A DNA stretch of 64,000 nucleotides from Nectonema munidae (lineage: Eukaryota; Nematomorpha; Nectonematoida; Nectonematidae): NCBI GenBank assembly GCA_030549495.1, contig JAUIRK010000883.1, positions 1,111,501 to 1,175,500 on the forward strand, in the 5' to 3' direction. This document shows positions 24,310 to 36,214 of the stretch, piece by piece (within the stretch, counting starts at the first letter, position 1; every line of letters starts with the position of its first letter). The notes below the pieces were generated by a model, which saw only the letters and a list, made by a program, of their open reading frames with translations, had not been told where the DNA came from and made no database searches. The translations under genes were made by a program, and so were the position numbers.

Positions 24310-25080
24310 TTCCGAGTTACTAAGCTAGGAAGGAGTATAGATCTTATCCTTCCAGAAGTGGTCAAGGCGTTGCTTGAAGGTGTTTAAATTAAGAGAGTTC
24401 ACTACATACGCGGGAAGGCTGTTCCAGTCGTTGATAATTCTGTTAGAAAAGAAGTTTTTGCGGAAGTGCTTTTTGTGTCGGCTTTTTATAAATTTGTACT
24501 AATGAGTTCTTTGAAATCTTGAAGAAAATGGGGGTAGGATATCACAATTAACATGAATGTTTTTATTTATGATGTTAAATACTGTTATCATGTCGTTTCT
24601 TTTATGTATGACAGAAGTGGTAAGGACAGAGTCTGCATTCGTTCTTTATAGTGCAGTTCTTTGAGGCCTTTCATTCTTTTGGTTATATGTTGCTGTACTT
24701 TCTCCAAAGATTTCATATTTTTTATGCAGGTAGGTTGCGCTATAACATTACCGTACTCAAGGATGGGTCGAATCAAAGCTTTATACATAGGTTTAGCTAT
24801 CTCGGGTTCAAAGGAAGATGAATATCGAAGAACTAAATGGAATATAGAGTAAGCTTTCGAGATGATTTTTGAAAATTGAGGTTTAAATTTGAGAGCGTCA
24901 TCAATAATAATTCCTAAATCGTTAATTTGTGCGGTACACTTAATATTATAACCACCTATGTAGTAATTGACGCTATTATTTAAACCAATTTGTAAATGAT
25001 AACATTTAGAAAAGTTTAAATCCATACCCCAAGTGTGACACCATTGGTATAAAGTAAAAAGATCGGCTTGAATTTGTAGT
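24310..25080 (-). mobile_element. CR1/Jockey-like LINE, 3' fragment
   Basis: Minus-strand peptide fragments run from a reverse-transcriptase thumb (FSKCYHLQIG, NDLGIIIDDALKFKPQFS, YKALIRPILEYGNVI) into KELHYKERMQTLSLPLLSY and then DWNSLPAYVVNSLN. This order marks the C-terminus of ORF2 in CR1/Jockey-type elements. A stop and a frame change interrupt the last third. The copy is 5'-truncated near 25080. Confidence 0.75.
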
Positions 25081-26055
25081 TTAGATTTAAACTTAATCTT
25101 TATAATTTTAATTTTAATCTTTATAATTTTAAAGGTGTGTACATCGTTATTCCATCAATTCAAGGTTATGTGCACAAGATTTACTCTGCCGGACATTTGG
25201 CCAACCCATACTTGATCGATAGAAATTAATAATTTATTTTTATAACTTTAAAATTTCATAACTTATTAAAATTTAATTTCTAAATAATTTTTTACTTATT
25301 TTAAAAAAAATTTTTTTTTTATAAAAAAATTGATTTAAAAAGTATGTGGTAAACTTTTCTTTGTTAAAAAACAAAAAAAAATTATTTTCAAAAATACATC
25401 TATAAAAATAAAAAAAAGATTTTAGGTAGAGCTATTCAATGAGTTTAGAAATGTCTTATTGGAAAATCAAAATTCAAAAAAATATTTATTTGTGATGAAA
25501 AAAATTTAATCCAAATTGCGAAACATTTTAAAGATGGAAGAACAATTTTTTTTATAACGAATAGATTTTAAAAAAAAACGATATAGAAATGATATACAGT
25601 AAATTAATATTAATACTCTGACATACATCAACTTCCTACACGACATTTTCGGCAAAATGTCCCTCTGCCGAATGTCCAGCTACCGCTTATTATGCGCCCA
25701 TACGCCCACACGCCCACCCAAAATGCGTTATGCTTGATAGATTTCAACACCTTGACCCGCTCTAGTCAAAGAAAAAGGCGTTTTCTTTCGCCATGTTGTC
25801 TAAGATGAAAAGTATATAGCATCTTTCAGTGTTTACCCGCATTTTGCTAACGCATCTGCGTATCGTTTAACATCAATATTATAAGTTTTTATGTATTTGT
25901 CTGTGTGCGTGTTCTTGAATTTGACGCTTTAAACTCGAAATCCTCTTTCATTGGATGGAAATGGAAGCAAGGCTAAGCCATAATTCGCTATATCAAATGA
26001 CCGAAGGGTTGGTGGGAGGATCCTGCTATATCACATTTTTGCGATTGAAGTAGGG

Positions 26056-26062
26056 TATATAA
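26056..26062 (+). promoter_or_regulatory. TATA box of micro-exon gene 1
   Basis: TATATAA in a locally GC-richer setting (GGGTATATAAGG), 75 bases before the signal-peptide ATG at 26137. A CA-type initiator (ATTCACAA, A at about 26090) lies 34 bases downstream of the box, the usual spacing. Confidence 0.55.
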
Positions 26063-26136
26063 GGTGTAGTGCGATTTTCACCCTTATTCACAATTTCTTC
26101 TTTTCTTTGCTGTCCTCCGTCCGTAACAAATTTGCC

Positions 26137-26209
26137 ATGCAAGGGAACACATTTTGGCTGAGCTCTCTCTCTATTCTTCTCTTCTCATTTTTGTTAAGAT
26201 TTGTCCATC
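26137..26209 (+). CDS. Gene 1 exon 1: signal peptide
   Basis: ATG then 24 codons with a long hydrophobic run, ending with one base (C) before donor GTAAGTAC. C plus AG of the next exon gives Gln. A TATA box upstream and the phase match with exon 2 and with the paralogue's exon 1 support the choice over any nearer ATG. Confidence 0.68.
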
Positions 26210-29200
26210 GTAAGTACTTTTGTAAATCTTTAGGAAGCATAATTTTTGATTTTTTCGGATTCTGTATTTGTTAAAAATGTCTTTGTCTTCTAAAGACTGT
26301 TCGGAAAGGATTGTATTAAAATACTCATTGCTCGCAGAGATGTAAAAAAACATACTAAAAATCAAAACTGGTTCTTAGAACCGATGTTTCTGTCAAAATC
26401 AGGTAAAAGAGGCAAAATGTTAAAATTTGTAATATAAAAAAACAAAATAGCTGGGGGCAAAAAATCGCTAACAAAGCATCCAACAATCCTATTTTTGGAA
26501 ATATGGTGTTAAAAGAGAAAGAACTTATAAGCTTGATGCAGACAATCTAGAAGATGAAAAAACTCATTCAGATTTAATACCATTTGCTTTTAAGCCTAAC
26601 ATCAAGGAAACAAAGATTAATCTATAAATAATAGTCGATATACACAAATGATGTATCCACTTAATGTTTTACTTTCTTCCTCAAAATTAATAAGGAAATC
26701 ATATTTTATACTCATACTAGAATTTTACTTTTATATGAAAATCTCAAAAAGTTCTTTAAATCTTACAAAAAGTGAATTGAGCTTTTGTTCAATTCACATT
26801 TTCGTTTATCCTATATGAAGTATACACTATTTTTCGTTATGTCATTAAATTTCTTTTTTTTTGACAAATGGGAAATCACTGTAAATTGACTGACAGATAA
26901 ATCGATGAGAAAAGTGTTTACTGTAACTTATGACTTTAAAAATTTTTAAAGTAAAAAAAACATAGGCATTTTTTTTATTTGCAATTTTTTTATTTTTAAA
27001 TTGAATTTTTATTTATGTTGTACTTTTTTGAAAAGTTAACTTTTTTTATGGTTAAAGTTTTATTTATTTTATAATATATTTTTTAGAAAAGTTTACTTTT
27101 TTCTGTTTTTTTTAAATATTATTATGCAAAATGTAACTTATTTCAATTTATTTTCAGTTTTAAATTTACATTACAATTTTTTTGTATATAATCGATTTTA
27201 AAAATACTTTTTCCTCACTTGTAAATTAATTTTAGTTTTGAAAAATTTTGTTAGGCTTTATCTTACTCTACATGCACAAATTCAAAAATTTAATTAAAAA
27301 TGAGAAAAAATAGATTTGTAAAAAACTATGGTGGAAAACACATATGGTTGCACACTCGTCTAAACTCATCCCAACCTAATGGTAAATGACCATCTTCGAC
27401 ACTGGAATCACATCACTGGAATCACAATCACTGGAAACACTGGAGTTGTTTTTGAAGATCTTAATGAAAAAATTTCATTTTTTACATGCACTATTTTTAG
27501 TTTATTTTGTCTTTTTGCAATTCTATTTTACTTTTTTTTTTACATGAATTTTACTTTTTCATTTTGTAGTTTTTATGTTTTTTTTTGACATTTTTATTTT
27601 AACTTTTTTTGATATTTTAACATTATTTTCGGCATAAATTTGATATATTTTTCACAAGGAATTAGAAATTAATCAATAATTATCTTGCAATTTTTCAATT
27701 TTATTCCAATTTTTTTTATTTCTTTAAAATTAAAATTTTTTTTTATTTACTTTAATTAACTACAAAATTACCTAGAAATATCTTGTTAATTAACTTATAA
27801 TATTATTTCAAAAAACACGTGTATTCATTTAGTAAAAAGAAGTGAAATTTTTTGTTAATAAAATAAATTATCTTTAATATAGTTATTCCTATTATTCAAA
27901 ATATAATAAAAATTAGTAATAGTTTAATTGCTAATTTCTTGGAAAAAAATTAGAAACTTTAATCTTTAAATAATGCTATAATTTCAAAAAGAGTTTGACA
28001 AATGGTAAAATAATATATACCAATAAATTCAAATAAAATTGCAAAAAGACAAAATTAATTTTCAAAAAGGACAAAATATATGTCCAAAATGATAAAATTG
28101 AATTTGCAAAAAATGGAACTAATAAGGAATTAACTTTGTACTTTTGATTCTATATATCACTGTGTTCAATGCTCCCACAAACATAAATACATCCAGTCAG
28201 AAATCTGAAAGATATTTTGTAAACCTTGCAAAAATTTCTTTTTACTGGTTATGCGTAAACGTCACTCAAGTCCATACTTAAATACACTGTTTGATTGGAT
28301 GTCAACAGACATCCTGTCTTTTAAACTGACAACGGGTAAAACTGTTGATCACGCACTGTTAATCTTTAACAAACTGTCAAAGAACTGCTCATCTTTTTTC
28401 TCGATAATTTTAAAATGGTTAAAATTGCTCCATTTTTAAAAATGTCTGAAGTTTTGGTGAGAATTGAACTTTAACTATAAAATTTGAATTGTTGCTTTCA
28501 AAATTGATTCTCTTATTCTGTTCTAGATGAATAAAATAATTTAAATTTGATGAATAAATTTTTTTCAAGAACTGAAAGAGCTTGAAATTAACACAAAAAA
28601 AAATGTTTTTTGAAAGATAAATCTAACAAATTTTCGAACTAAATGCAGAAGAATCTAATTAACACAAGATTAAAATTTCACACTGTTTATTGATAATAAT
28701 CGTAATAAAGATACTAAATTTATGGAACACATGACAAGACAAGAATTTCTTTAATAATTTTTTGTTTAATTTTTCCCATTAAAAAAGTGCAGAAAGCATT
28801 TGAATTTTGTTAATTTTTGTTTATAAAAATTCAGTATATAATAATGATAATTTCCTCTCACTTGAACATTTTTTAAAAAGAAAAAGCTTCCAAAACATTT
28901 GACTTTTACACTATATACACATATGGTATAGAAAGAAAGAAAGAACTTTATTGAGCAAACAAAAGAAACGAGATGTGTTTGCAAGGTAAATTACAGAAGG
29001 TTATACAACCGCTTATATGCAATACCAGTATATATAGAGTTAAAATAACTATAATAAAAGTAAATATAGTATATACAACTTATATTATTTAAAGTATACA
29101 AGGATAAAATATGCATCAAAGGAAAACAAAGTTGAGACATTGTAAATTTTTACATCCATAATTGTAAAAAGATATGAAGTAAAATAACTTAAGTAACTTC

Positions 29201-32200
29201 AAGGACTTTTTTGATGAAATGAGATTTAATCGTGGAAGAAGTAACTTGTGAGAGTTTCTTAAGGTGTATTGATTGATAGCTTCATTTTAAATACAAACCG
29301 TGTTCTTGTGCAATTTGGAAGTCATTTTTTGAAAGACTTTATAAAAAACAGAGAAATTCGAACACTATAGATATCCTGGAACTTCAATAGATTATATTGG
29401 TATAGAACAATTGAGTGTTGTGAGAAAGATAGAATTTTTGGAAAACTAAACGAATAGCTTTTTCTGTAGGGTGAATATCTCATTATTATCAGAAAAACCC
29501 CAATTCCCAATACTATATGTTATGTGTCGTAGAAACAAGGATTTGTACAGTAAAATTTTTATATTCATAGGAAACTTATTTTTACAAACTCTGAACAAGG
29601 AAATTATACGAGATAGTTTATTAGTAACAAATTTAATCCTGATACATACTCAAAACCAAAATCAGACAAAGTTTCGGAAATTGTATTAGTGAAACAAGGG
29701 GATTTCGATTTATCAAAGTTTACCCTCAATGAATTGAATTCAAACCGATCCAACAAGAGATTAAAATCAGATGAACAGAAGGATGAATTATAAGGAATGA
29801 GACCTGTTAAATCATCAGCATATATTAGAAAATCATAAGAAGAATTAGAAAAAAAAGTCTGAAAAGCTATAACAAAAAGTTGAAAATAAAAATTCTAAAA
29901 TTTTGAAATAAAGAAAGTAAAGAGTATATGGCTGGTACTTTCTATCAAGGACATTTTAATTGAAAGCATATTCTTTAAAAACCTTTAAATTAAGAAAAAC
30001 AAAAGCATATAAAAATTTGACGTAAAGAAAAATCTATCGTATATTTAGCATATTTTGTTTAAAAACATTTTTTTCCCAACATTTCCTTCTTTATAATCCA
30101 TTTTTGGTATAAAGTTTCGCAAATTTTTTTTTCATTTTTGAGGTGTTCTATATTCAAAAGTTTTTTCATTCCAGAGTCTTGCGTTGTTGATGGAAGCAGA
30201 ACTGTAAAATTGATGAGCTTCAAGGGAGAAAATTCTTCCATTGTGCTAACGTTCAGGAATTGTTCTTCGAATCGCCAAGTACCTTATTTTCAGGTAAATC
30301 GCAGAGTTTACACAGAAGAGCGCTTTCCGGGCAGCGTGGAAACCTCATACAGTGAAAGTGACAACAAAATGGGCCAAACAAATATCACTTACAACGCGAA
30401 ATTGGGCAAAACCGTCATCAACATTTTGTATGATAGAGAAAATGAGGACACACACAATTTCCTTCACCCTGATAAAACAATTGAAATCATGAAAATACGT
30501 AATCTTATCACCATATTTTATATACTTTTTTTATAGGATTTTTTTAAAAAAAAAGAGTTTTTTATTTTTCATTTTACCTGGGATCTTGGAAATTTGAAGA
30601 ATATTCTCCGATTATTATCACGGAATTCATGAGCATGGCAGCTGAGAAGGTCTAATCATTGAAATTTATTGGTTATTATTATTCAAGTAGGAAATATTAA
30701 TCTGTATCAAATTCCAACTCTTACATATAAAATGGCTATCTGTAAAATTTTTTCATAATTGATTGACATTTTAAAGTAGTTCAAAAGATAAGTTTTTGGA
30801 CAAGAGAATCAGCGTTTTTTGCGTCTAGAGTTTAAGTTAAATGATTCAATTTTATTTTGGATATTTGATTTTATTAATTTTTTTTTTACCGAATAAAAAT
30901 TAATTTTCGTTAATCAAAAAAAAAAATTTTGTGAAATTTTTCTTGCTTTAAACAAATTTTGTTACTTCCACATTTTTCTACATATCCTACATTGTACAAT
31001 TTTAATGCTATTCTCGGTTTCTACTATACCTTCCTGCCCATCATTTCTCATGAACGGACGTGGGTTTCTGCTGCTTTATCAAGGTCAAGGTTGGGAGTGG
31101 ATGGAATTTTGACTATGACCAGTGAAATACCGAACATTGCTATAAAATATTTTCAATATTAACTTCTACCGGTGTTGATAAACTTTTAGAATCTAAGTGT
31201 TTGGAAGTCAAATAAAACGGAATTTATTATTATTTTTTAAATCTTTGATATATTTATATGCATAATAATCATTGATAAAATAAGTCTTGTCTTGTCTTAT
31301 TCATCATTTTATCAATAATTTTTGACTATTTAATTTTGATTGGTAATTCCAAACTTACCTTTTGAAGTTATTTAGCAAAATCTAAATCTATCCTGACTAT
31401 CGCATCAATATTCTAAATTTTCACATTAAGAAGACTTTCTTGGAATCTTACGCTGTACAATACTATATAACAAATATATGGGATTGTTATGTTTGTAATG
31501 AGTATATTTTTTTATCTATAATTGTTGTATAAAATTGTCTTTTTTTGTATTTTATAATCTTTTATGATTTACTTGATTATATCTATCAAATATATAATAT
31601 TTTGAAATAAGCTAATTTGTATATCTTTAACAATACTTACAGGAAAACGCTGATTTCAATATTTCATTAACTCCTGTTTTCAAAGTTTACTATTCTTTTG
31701 CTGTGAAGAATTATCGGTATTTAAGATTCCGTTTATTTACGGCTCAACTATCCCAAAACTTTTCTCTGCCCACGCCCCCCCTCTCCCCGATTTTCATTGC
31801 GCGGTAGGAAATGTTTAAACGTTTGTACAGTTTTTTTAGTTTCTGCTGAAACATGAAGATTAGAATTTTTTTACTATTGTGTATAATAAAGTTATGATGG
31901 GGAATTATCCATCTTTTTTTAGAATAGCTAGCCAATTAAATTTTACGCATAACTGTCAAAATAATTTACTAATTTGAATAATATAATTAATAAATACACC
32001 ATTGCTTCTTTTTGCAATTTCGGCGCACCATTTTGCAATTCAAGCAATCAACCAATCAATCAAAGACTCAATCAATCAATCAATCAATCAATTATATGAC
32101 TAATACTAAAAAATCTTTTTAAAGACGTAAAAACACGGGATATAAAATTAAAAAAAGTGAGTTTTTCTATAAATCAATCAATAATAAAATTTTCAAAATA

Positions 32201-35200
32201 AACATTTTTTTTACATCCTTGTATGTTTCATTTTACTTTACTACTTTTTTTTTAGAATTTACAAGAAGAGGTAAGAATGCACAGATTCCGCAACTCAAAT
32301 ATCGATAATTTTTTGCATCAAACTGATTGATTTAAATATTTTAGAAGTTGACATCATAGCGGGTAAAATTCTGTTCTAATGTTCTAACATACATAAGGGT
32401 ACCACTCACGGTGTTAGCTATCGGGCACTTAAGCAAACAAATCAAGGATTCACAAATATTCTAAAAAATGGAGTGGTCACTTAATCACCTGTGCAATCTT
32501 TTTAATCTAGCTTCAAAAATTTGAACAAGAAATAAATTAAGAAATGAAAAAGTACACTTCCAATCGATTTCAAAGTATCTAAATAAGATAAAAATTTTAA
32601 AGTTAGCGTAGAAGTCATTAAAAAAATGTTGGTAGCTTATATGAGGAAACAGAAATTTTGATTGACAGTCAAAAATTAATTTTGATTAAATCTAATTTTT
32701 AGGAATATATATATAATCTTTGATCGAGAGGATGTTAATTAAGGTAACTGCCATTAAAGTGTGTTCAATGCTATACTGATTTCTTATAGATGGTGTGAGT
32801 ATAGGGAAAGAAAGTATTAAAGCAGAATGTTTTCATTAAAAATCATTGATAAACACAGATGTAATTCATATTTTGGTAAAGTTCTAAGATATCTTCGGTC
32901 ACGATGAACAAGAAAGAGCTCAATTCTGAACGTTGGTGATGGCTAACATCCATTGAAAGATGGTTAGTCTATAACTTGCACCGATACAATTGCTCCTTCT
33001 CTCGTAGAACTTCATGGTGTGGCTCATCAATTTTTCTCCACTCTTTTTGCCTTGAGTAAAGGTTTTTTTAAGTATAGATTCCATAGAATATCTACTCCTT
33101 CCCTTTACAAGACTTTTCTTACATCTCAACTGGAAGCTTATCAAGACCTTTGTCCTTTCCATTTTTCATCTTTAGTGCTAGCTCTCCTTCTTCCCTTGTT
33201 AATTCTGGTGTAAGTGTTTGATTAAGGATAAAATGGAAAAAAAAATTAAAACAATTTTGCTCACAAATTTAATGAAAGGTAATCAGTGTTTGAAGCTTGA
33301 ATCCTATTATATTTGATAAAATTAATTTTGTTTAACTTGAAATTAAAATTTTGTTTTTGACGCATTAAAATGACATTTATCGGGCATTTATCCATTGTGT
33401 AGTTGTTTTACTCTGGATGTTATCCGTTAGGTAGATATCTATCTGGCAATTGTCCTGTTAACCCACAATCTCGCATCTCCACACTTTAAAACACAAAGCC
33501 AACTAGAATATTTCAACTTATTTTTTCCATTTTCTTGAACAAAATACATTCTCTTCTACTTGAAAAAGAAATTAAACTCACGATTCCAAATTACACAGTG
33601 GTGACCAAATTACTACATTTTCCCTTCCAGAAAACTCATTGTCGACAAAAAGAAAGGGGTCATCAACCTCTATTCAAGTCCCCACGACTGAATATGAATT
33701 AAATGTCTTAAAAATTATTACACCAATGGAAAATGCCCTATCCTCTTTTGACAGCACAACAAAAGAAGAGATTCGCTTAAACGCTGTCAGCATTTTGAAA
33801 TACACTCCTTCCTCTAAAAAAGATAATCTCACTTCGCATCAATGTTCAATCCAAAACAAGCTTAAAAAGGCAATCCAAGTAGCATAACAACCACTGACAA
33901 AGGTTGTTCTTCTTGACAACAAAAACAAACTAACAAAGTTGTTCTTGACACACAAGTTTGCTTATAAAAAGAGCTCTCATTTCTACACAAGATGCTTTCA
34001 CATATGAACAAATAACCAGATCCAACGCTAATCCCCTACACACCACAAAGCCTAAAAATCAATTCACTTAAGTTCAAATTATTTACCTCAAAAAAAACTC
34101 AACTGAAAAGAATGTAAAAACTCCATTCCTCACAATCCTTTTATACACTTTTCTATATAATTTTTACAAAAGGCACAAAGACAACACACCTCTATACGTC
34201 CAATTCTAAGCTTTTATCTTTTTTGTTTTGCGAAGATCTTCCCGGAATTTACGTTAAAAATTATTAGTCCGAGTTTTACCCGGAAAAACATTTTTTTAAC
34301 TTTGCTTCAAAAATTTGAGGAAGAAGAAATTTGATAAAATTGGGAAATTGTTGACTGCTACGTATATCAGTTTTCCCAGCCAATCATCAGATCAGAAATG
34401 ATTGTAGAGTTCATTGGAATAGTCAACATTTATTCAAGAAATAATCAATCGTAATTGGCTTCTTTCTAGCGAAATTTTGATTGGTTAAGACTAAAAAAGT
34501 TTTAAAAATATTTTATCCAATCCTATCAAAGTGTTTGCATACGGCTACTCATAAAGTGAAAGCTCGGTATAATTTATGAAAGGAAGAAGATTAAGATTTT
34601 ACATAAACAAATTGAAGGAACATATGTTTATTGTAATAGAAAAAATATTTATAGGATTTAAGATGGTTCATTTTTCAAGATGAATTACTGAAAGAGTTAA
34701 TTTTGTCAAGATATTTGTCAAGATAAATGAATTCCAATATAAAATTCAAGTCTATTTGCGTTAAATAACTGTTTTCAGTTTATCAAACAAAGCGATTTAG
34801 ATGGGAAAAATAAAAATTTTCTAATTGGAAAATATATCAAGCTTTATCATTACTATTTTTGAAAGGAGGTAAATGACTTTGTAATAAAAGGGAATGTTTT
34901 TTTTATTAATAAACCAATTCTTTGCTTTTTTAAAGTTCGTAAGTTATAACTACATTTCGAAAAACCAAAAAAATAAATATTTATTGAACACTTATTAAAA
35001 TGTATTGTCTTTTACTTTTTTTTTTATTAGAAAAACGTGACAGAGGTAATTGAAAATACTTTGCTCTTTACGAATTCCTCAACTAAACTATAATACCTCT
35101 ATTTTTTACAGATTTAGGTAATGTGATATTTGTAAAATGTCAAGGCATCATACATGAATCAAAATTTTGTGTTTAGAGAAAGTGGAAAATAGTATTTTTA

Positions 35201-36183
35201 TCATATATTTACTTTTTATCCTTTATGCTTTTAACAACCCCACTCTTTGAAACCTCATTTCTAATATCCGCCATCTTTAAATGGCATCAAATAATTTGAT
35301 AGACCGTACAAAGAGCAGTGAACAATAAATGATGCAAGTATAGACGCAAACGATGTTCTCATTTCATTTAAATTCCTTTCCCAATCACTAAAATGGATTT
35401 AAAATTGATCATTCGTTTAATTATAACGAGACTGACTAATAGCCTGCTTCCATTTTCAATCAAACTTCAAAGATTTGAATCAAATGATTTACATAACTTT
35501 GAACACTATAGTTGCACATTGGTTCTAAAAAGGCTTTATGTTTAGTTTGAATTTTCACTTGAACGAAAAAAAAATTGTTAAGTAAGTGATATTTGAACTC
35601 ATAAATGTTATCAATTTTTTTAATTTTCAAAAATAGTATGCAGAAAATGTAGGTTAACTTTTTAACTGATAACTGAAAGTATAACTTTAATAAAATAATC
35701 TCAATAATTTGTCAAACACCATTTCTATTGATTAATTCAAACGAAAACGATTTAATCAAGATAACTTTCTTTTTTTTCTTTGAAATAATGCAGATTTACT
35801 TCGATTGACTGCAGCTGTGGACGTAAAATCATTTTTAAAAAAAAAGAAAAAATTTGAAAAAAGTTTTCGTTTTGTCTTTCATCTGTTAGCGCACTCTTTT
35901 ATAAATTCCAAACTAAAATACACTTTAGTTCAATAAAATTAGATCAACATATGTTGACTTAACAAAAATACAATTTTTCATAAAAAAAAACTTTCTAATA
36001 AAAAAAAAAATCGTCCGCTTTTAAAATTTTTAAATCTTCTCTTTTTTAAACCATAAATTTTTTAGGATTGTTTTTCCGAGGTGATTCATGTTATCTTTGA
36101 AATTATATTCCACTTTTTGGGAAAGAATGAAAATCATATATATAATTATTTTTATTTTTTTAACAGGTATTTTTCAGAAATGA
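26137..36183 (+). CDS. Secreted micro-exon gene 1 (novel family)
   Basis: Eight coding exons: 26137-26209, 30175-30498, 32256-32270, 32345-32362, 35031-35045, 35112-35117, 36066-36080 and 36167-36183. All introns are GT-AG and phase 1. The 483-nt CDS encodes 160 residues without internal stops. Residues 1-24 look like a signal peptide (WLSSLSILLFSFLL core). Residues 25-132 form a domain with two cysteines 27 apart, VPYFQV, RFPGS, GQTNIT and PDK. The tail is encoded by micro-exons. Three N-glycosylation sequons (NSS, NCS, NIT) fit secretion. The paralogue at 42338-52371 has the same architecture and an equally long tail, which is the main evidence for the tiny exons. I do not recognise the domain, and the function is unknown. 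Splicing is inferred from sequence alone; the 4-kb first intron is the least certain join. Confidence 0.78.
28930..29865 (-). mobile_element. LINE relic with reverse-transcriptase YADD box
   Basis: Minus strand: IYADDLTGLIPYNSSFCSSD (near 29820) is a reverse-transcriptase active-site block, followed by a run ending VNFDKSKSPCF. The 3' end carries AATAAAG then (TTCT)n near 28930-28950. Several stops break the frame, and the clade is unclear. It sits in intron 1 of micro-exon gene 1, opposite in strand. Confidence 0.6.
30175..30498 (+). CDS. Gene 1 exon 2: two-cysteine domain
   Basis: Acceptor TTTTTTCATTCCAG, donor AC/GTAATC; 324 nt, phase 1 at both ends. It encodes the whole conserved domain in one exon. 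Shared with the paralogue at identical spacing: C, then C 27 residues later, VP(Y/F)FQ, Y, FPGS, TxY, GQT, YD, PDK and a final KI. About 30% identity over 107 residues by eye. Alternating hydrophobic residues suggest beta strands. Confidence 0.85.
32256..32270 (+). CDS. Gene 1 micro-exon 1 (15 nt)
   Basis: TACTTTTTTTTTAG / 15 nt / GTAAGAAT. With the carried base it encodes QFTRR. The paralogue's 15-nt exon at 44273 shares AATTTA at its start and encodes EFSKE. Confidence 0.75.
32345..32362 (+). CDS. Gene 1 micro-exon 2 (18 nt)
   Basis: AAATATTTTAG / 18 nt / GTAAAATT. It encodes EVDIIA. The paralogue's 18-nt exon at 46091 encodes EFDMLH, with TTGACAT shared at the DNA level. Confidence 0.72.
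33631..33887 (+). CDS. BESS-motif-like exon or gene fragment
   Basis: A well-formed acceptor (ATTTTCCCTTCCAG) opens an 85-codon frame ending in TAA. The segment EYELNVLKIITPMENALSSF, followed by TTKEEIRLNAVSILKY, resembles the BESS protein-interaction motif found after MADF DNA-binding domains in Adf-1-type regulators. It is less A/T-rich than its surroundings. No MADF exon was found upstream. It lies within the intron between micro-exons 2 and 3 of gene 1, on the same strand and in a compatible phase, so it could be an alternative exon, a nested gene's last exon or a retained fragment. Confidence 0.4.
35031..35045 (+). CDS. Gene 1 micro-exon 3 (15 nt)
   Basis: CTTTTTTTTTTATTAG / 15 nt / GTAATTG. 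It encodes EKRDR. Together with the next 6-nt exon it supplies seven residues, the same number that gene 2 supplies as 6 nt then 15 nt. Confidence 0.65.
35112..35117 (+). CDS. Gene 1 micro-exon 4 (6 nt)
   Basis: CTCTATTTTTTACAG / ATTTAG / GTAATG. It encodes DL in phase 1. So short an exon would not be credible alone. It is accepted because it restores tail length equal to the paralogue. Confidence 0.55.
   Translation: M
36066..36080 (+). CDS. Gene 1 micro-exon 5 (15 nt)
   Basis: AAATTTTTTAG / 15 nt / GTGATTC. It encodes GLFFR, matching RLYFR encoded by the 15-nt exon at 52007 of gene 2. Confidence 0.7.
36167..36183 (+). CDS. Gene 1 terminal coding exon (17 nt to stop)
   Basis: ATTTTTTTAACAG opens the exon, which encodes GIFQK then TGA. 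Gene 2's terminal exon also has exactly 17 nt up to and including AAATGA. AATAAA follows at 36203. Confidence 0.68.
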
Positions 36184-36202
36184 AAATTGGACAAATTGGA
36201 CA

Positions 36203-36208
36203 AATAAA
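36203..36208 (+). terminator. Poly(A) signal AATAAA, gene 1
   Basis: AATAAA 20 bases after the TGA of the proposed terminal exon. A run of further ATAAAA words follows near 36250. Confidence 0.4.
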
Positions 36209-36214
36209 CAAAAT

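Noticed and set aside
30959-31162. Open frame with SHERTWVSAALSRSRLGVDG, GC-richer
   Set aside because: No splice signals in frame and no counterpart in gene 2; probably repeat-derived.
31644-31807. 57-codon open frame after a good acceptor (TTACAG) in gene 1
   Set aside because: In phase 1, the only phase compatible with its neighbours, it meets a stop at the third codon, and no counterpart exists in gene 2.
32880-33200. Minus-strand frame with KGRSRYSMESILKK, protein-like
   Set aside because: No recognisable family, no splice context, and an opposing frame on the plus strand reads equally well.
35665-35673. 9-nt exon candidate AAAATGTAG with donor GTTAAC
   Set aside because: The donor is poor and adding it would break the equal tail length of the two genes.
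35794-35931. Alternative terminal exon of gene 1 (acceptor ATAATGCAG, frame starting DLLRLTAAVD, AATAAA overlapping its stop)
   Set aside because: Open in phase 1 and not impossible, but gene 2 has nothing like it, while the 36066 and 36167 exons have precise counterparts.
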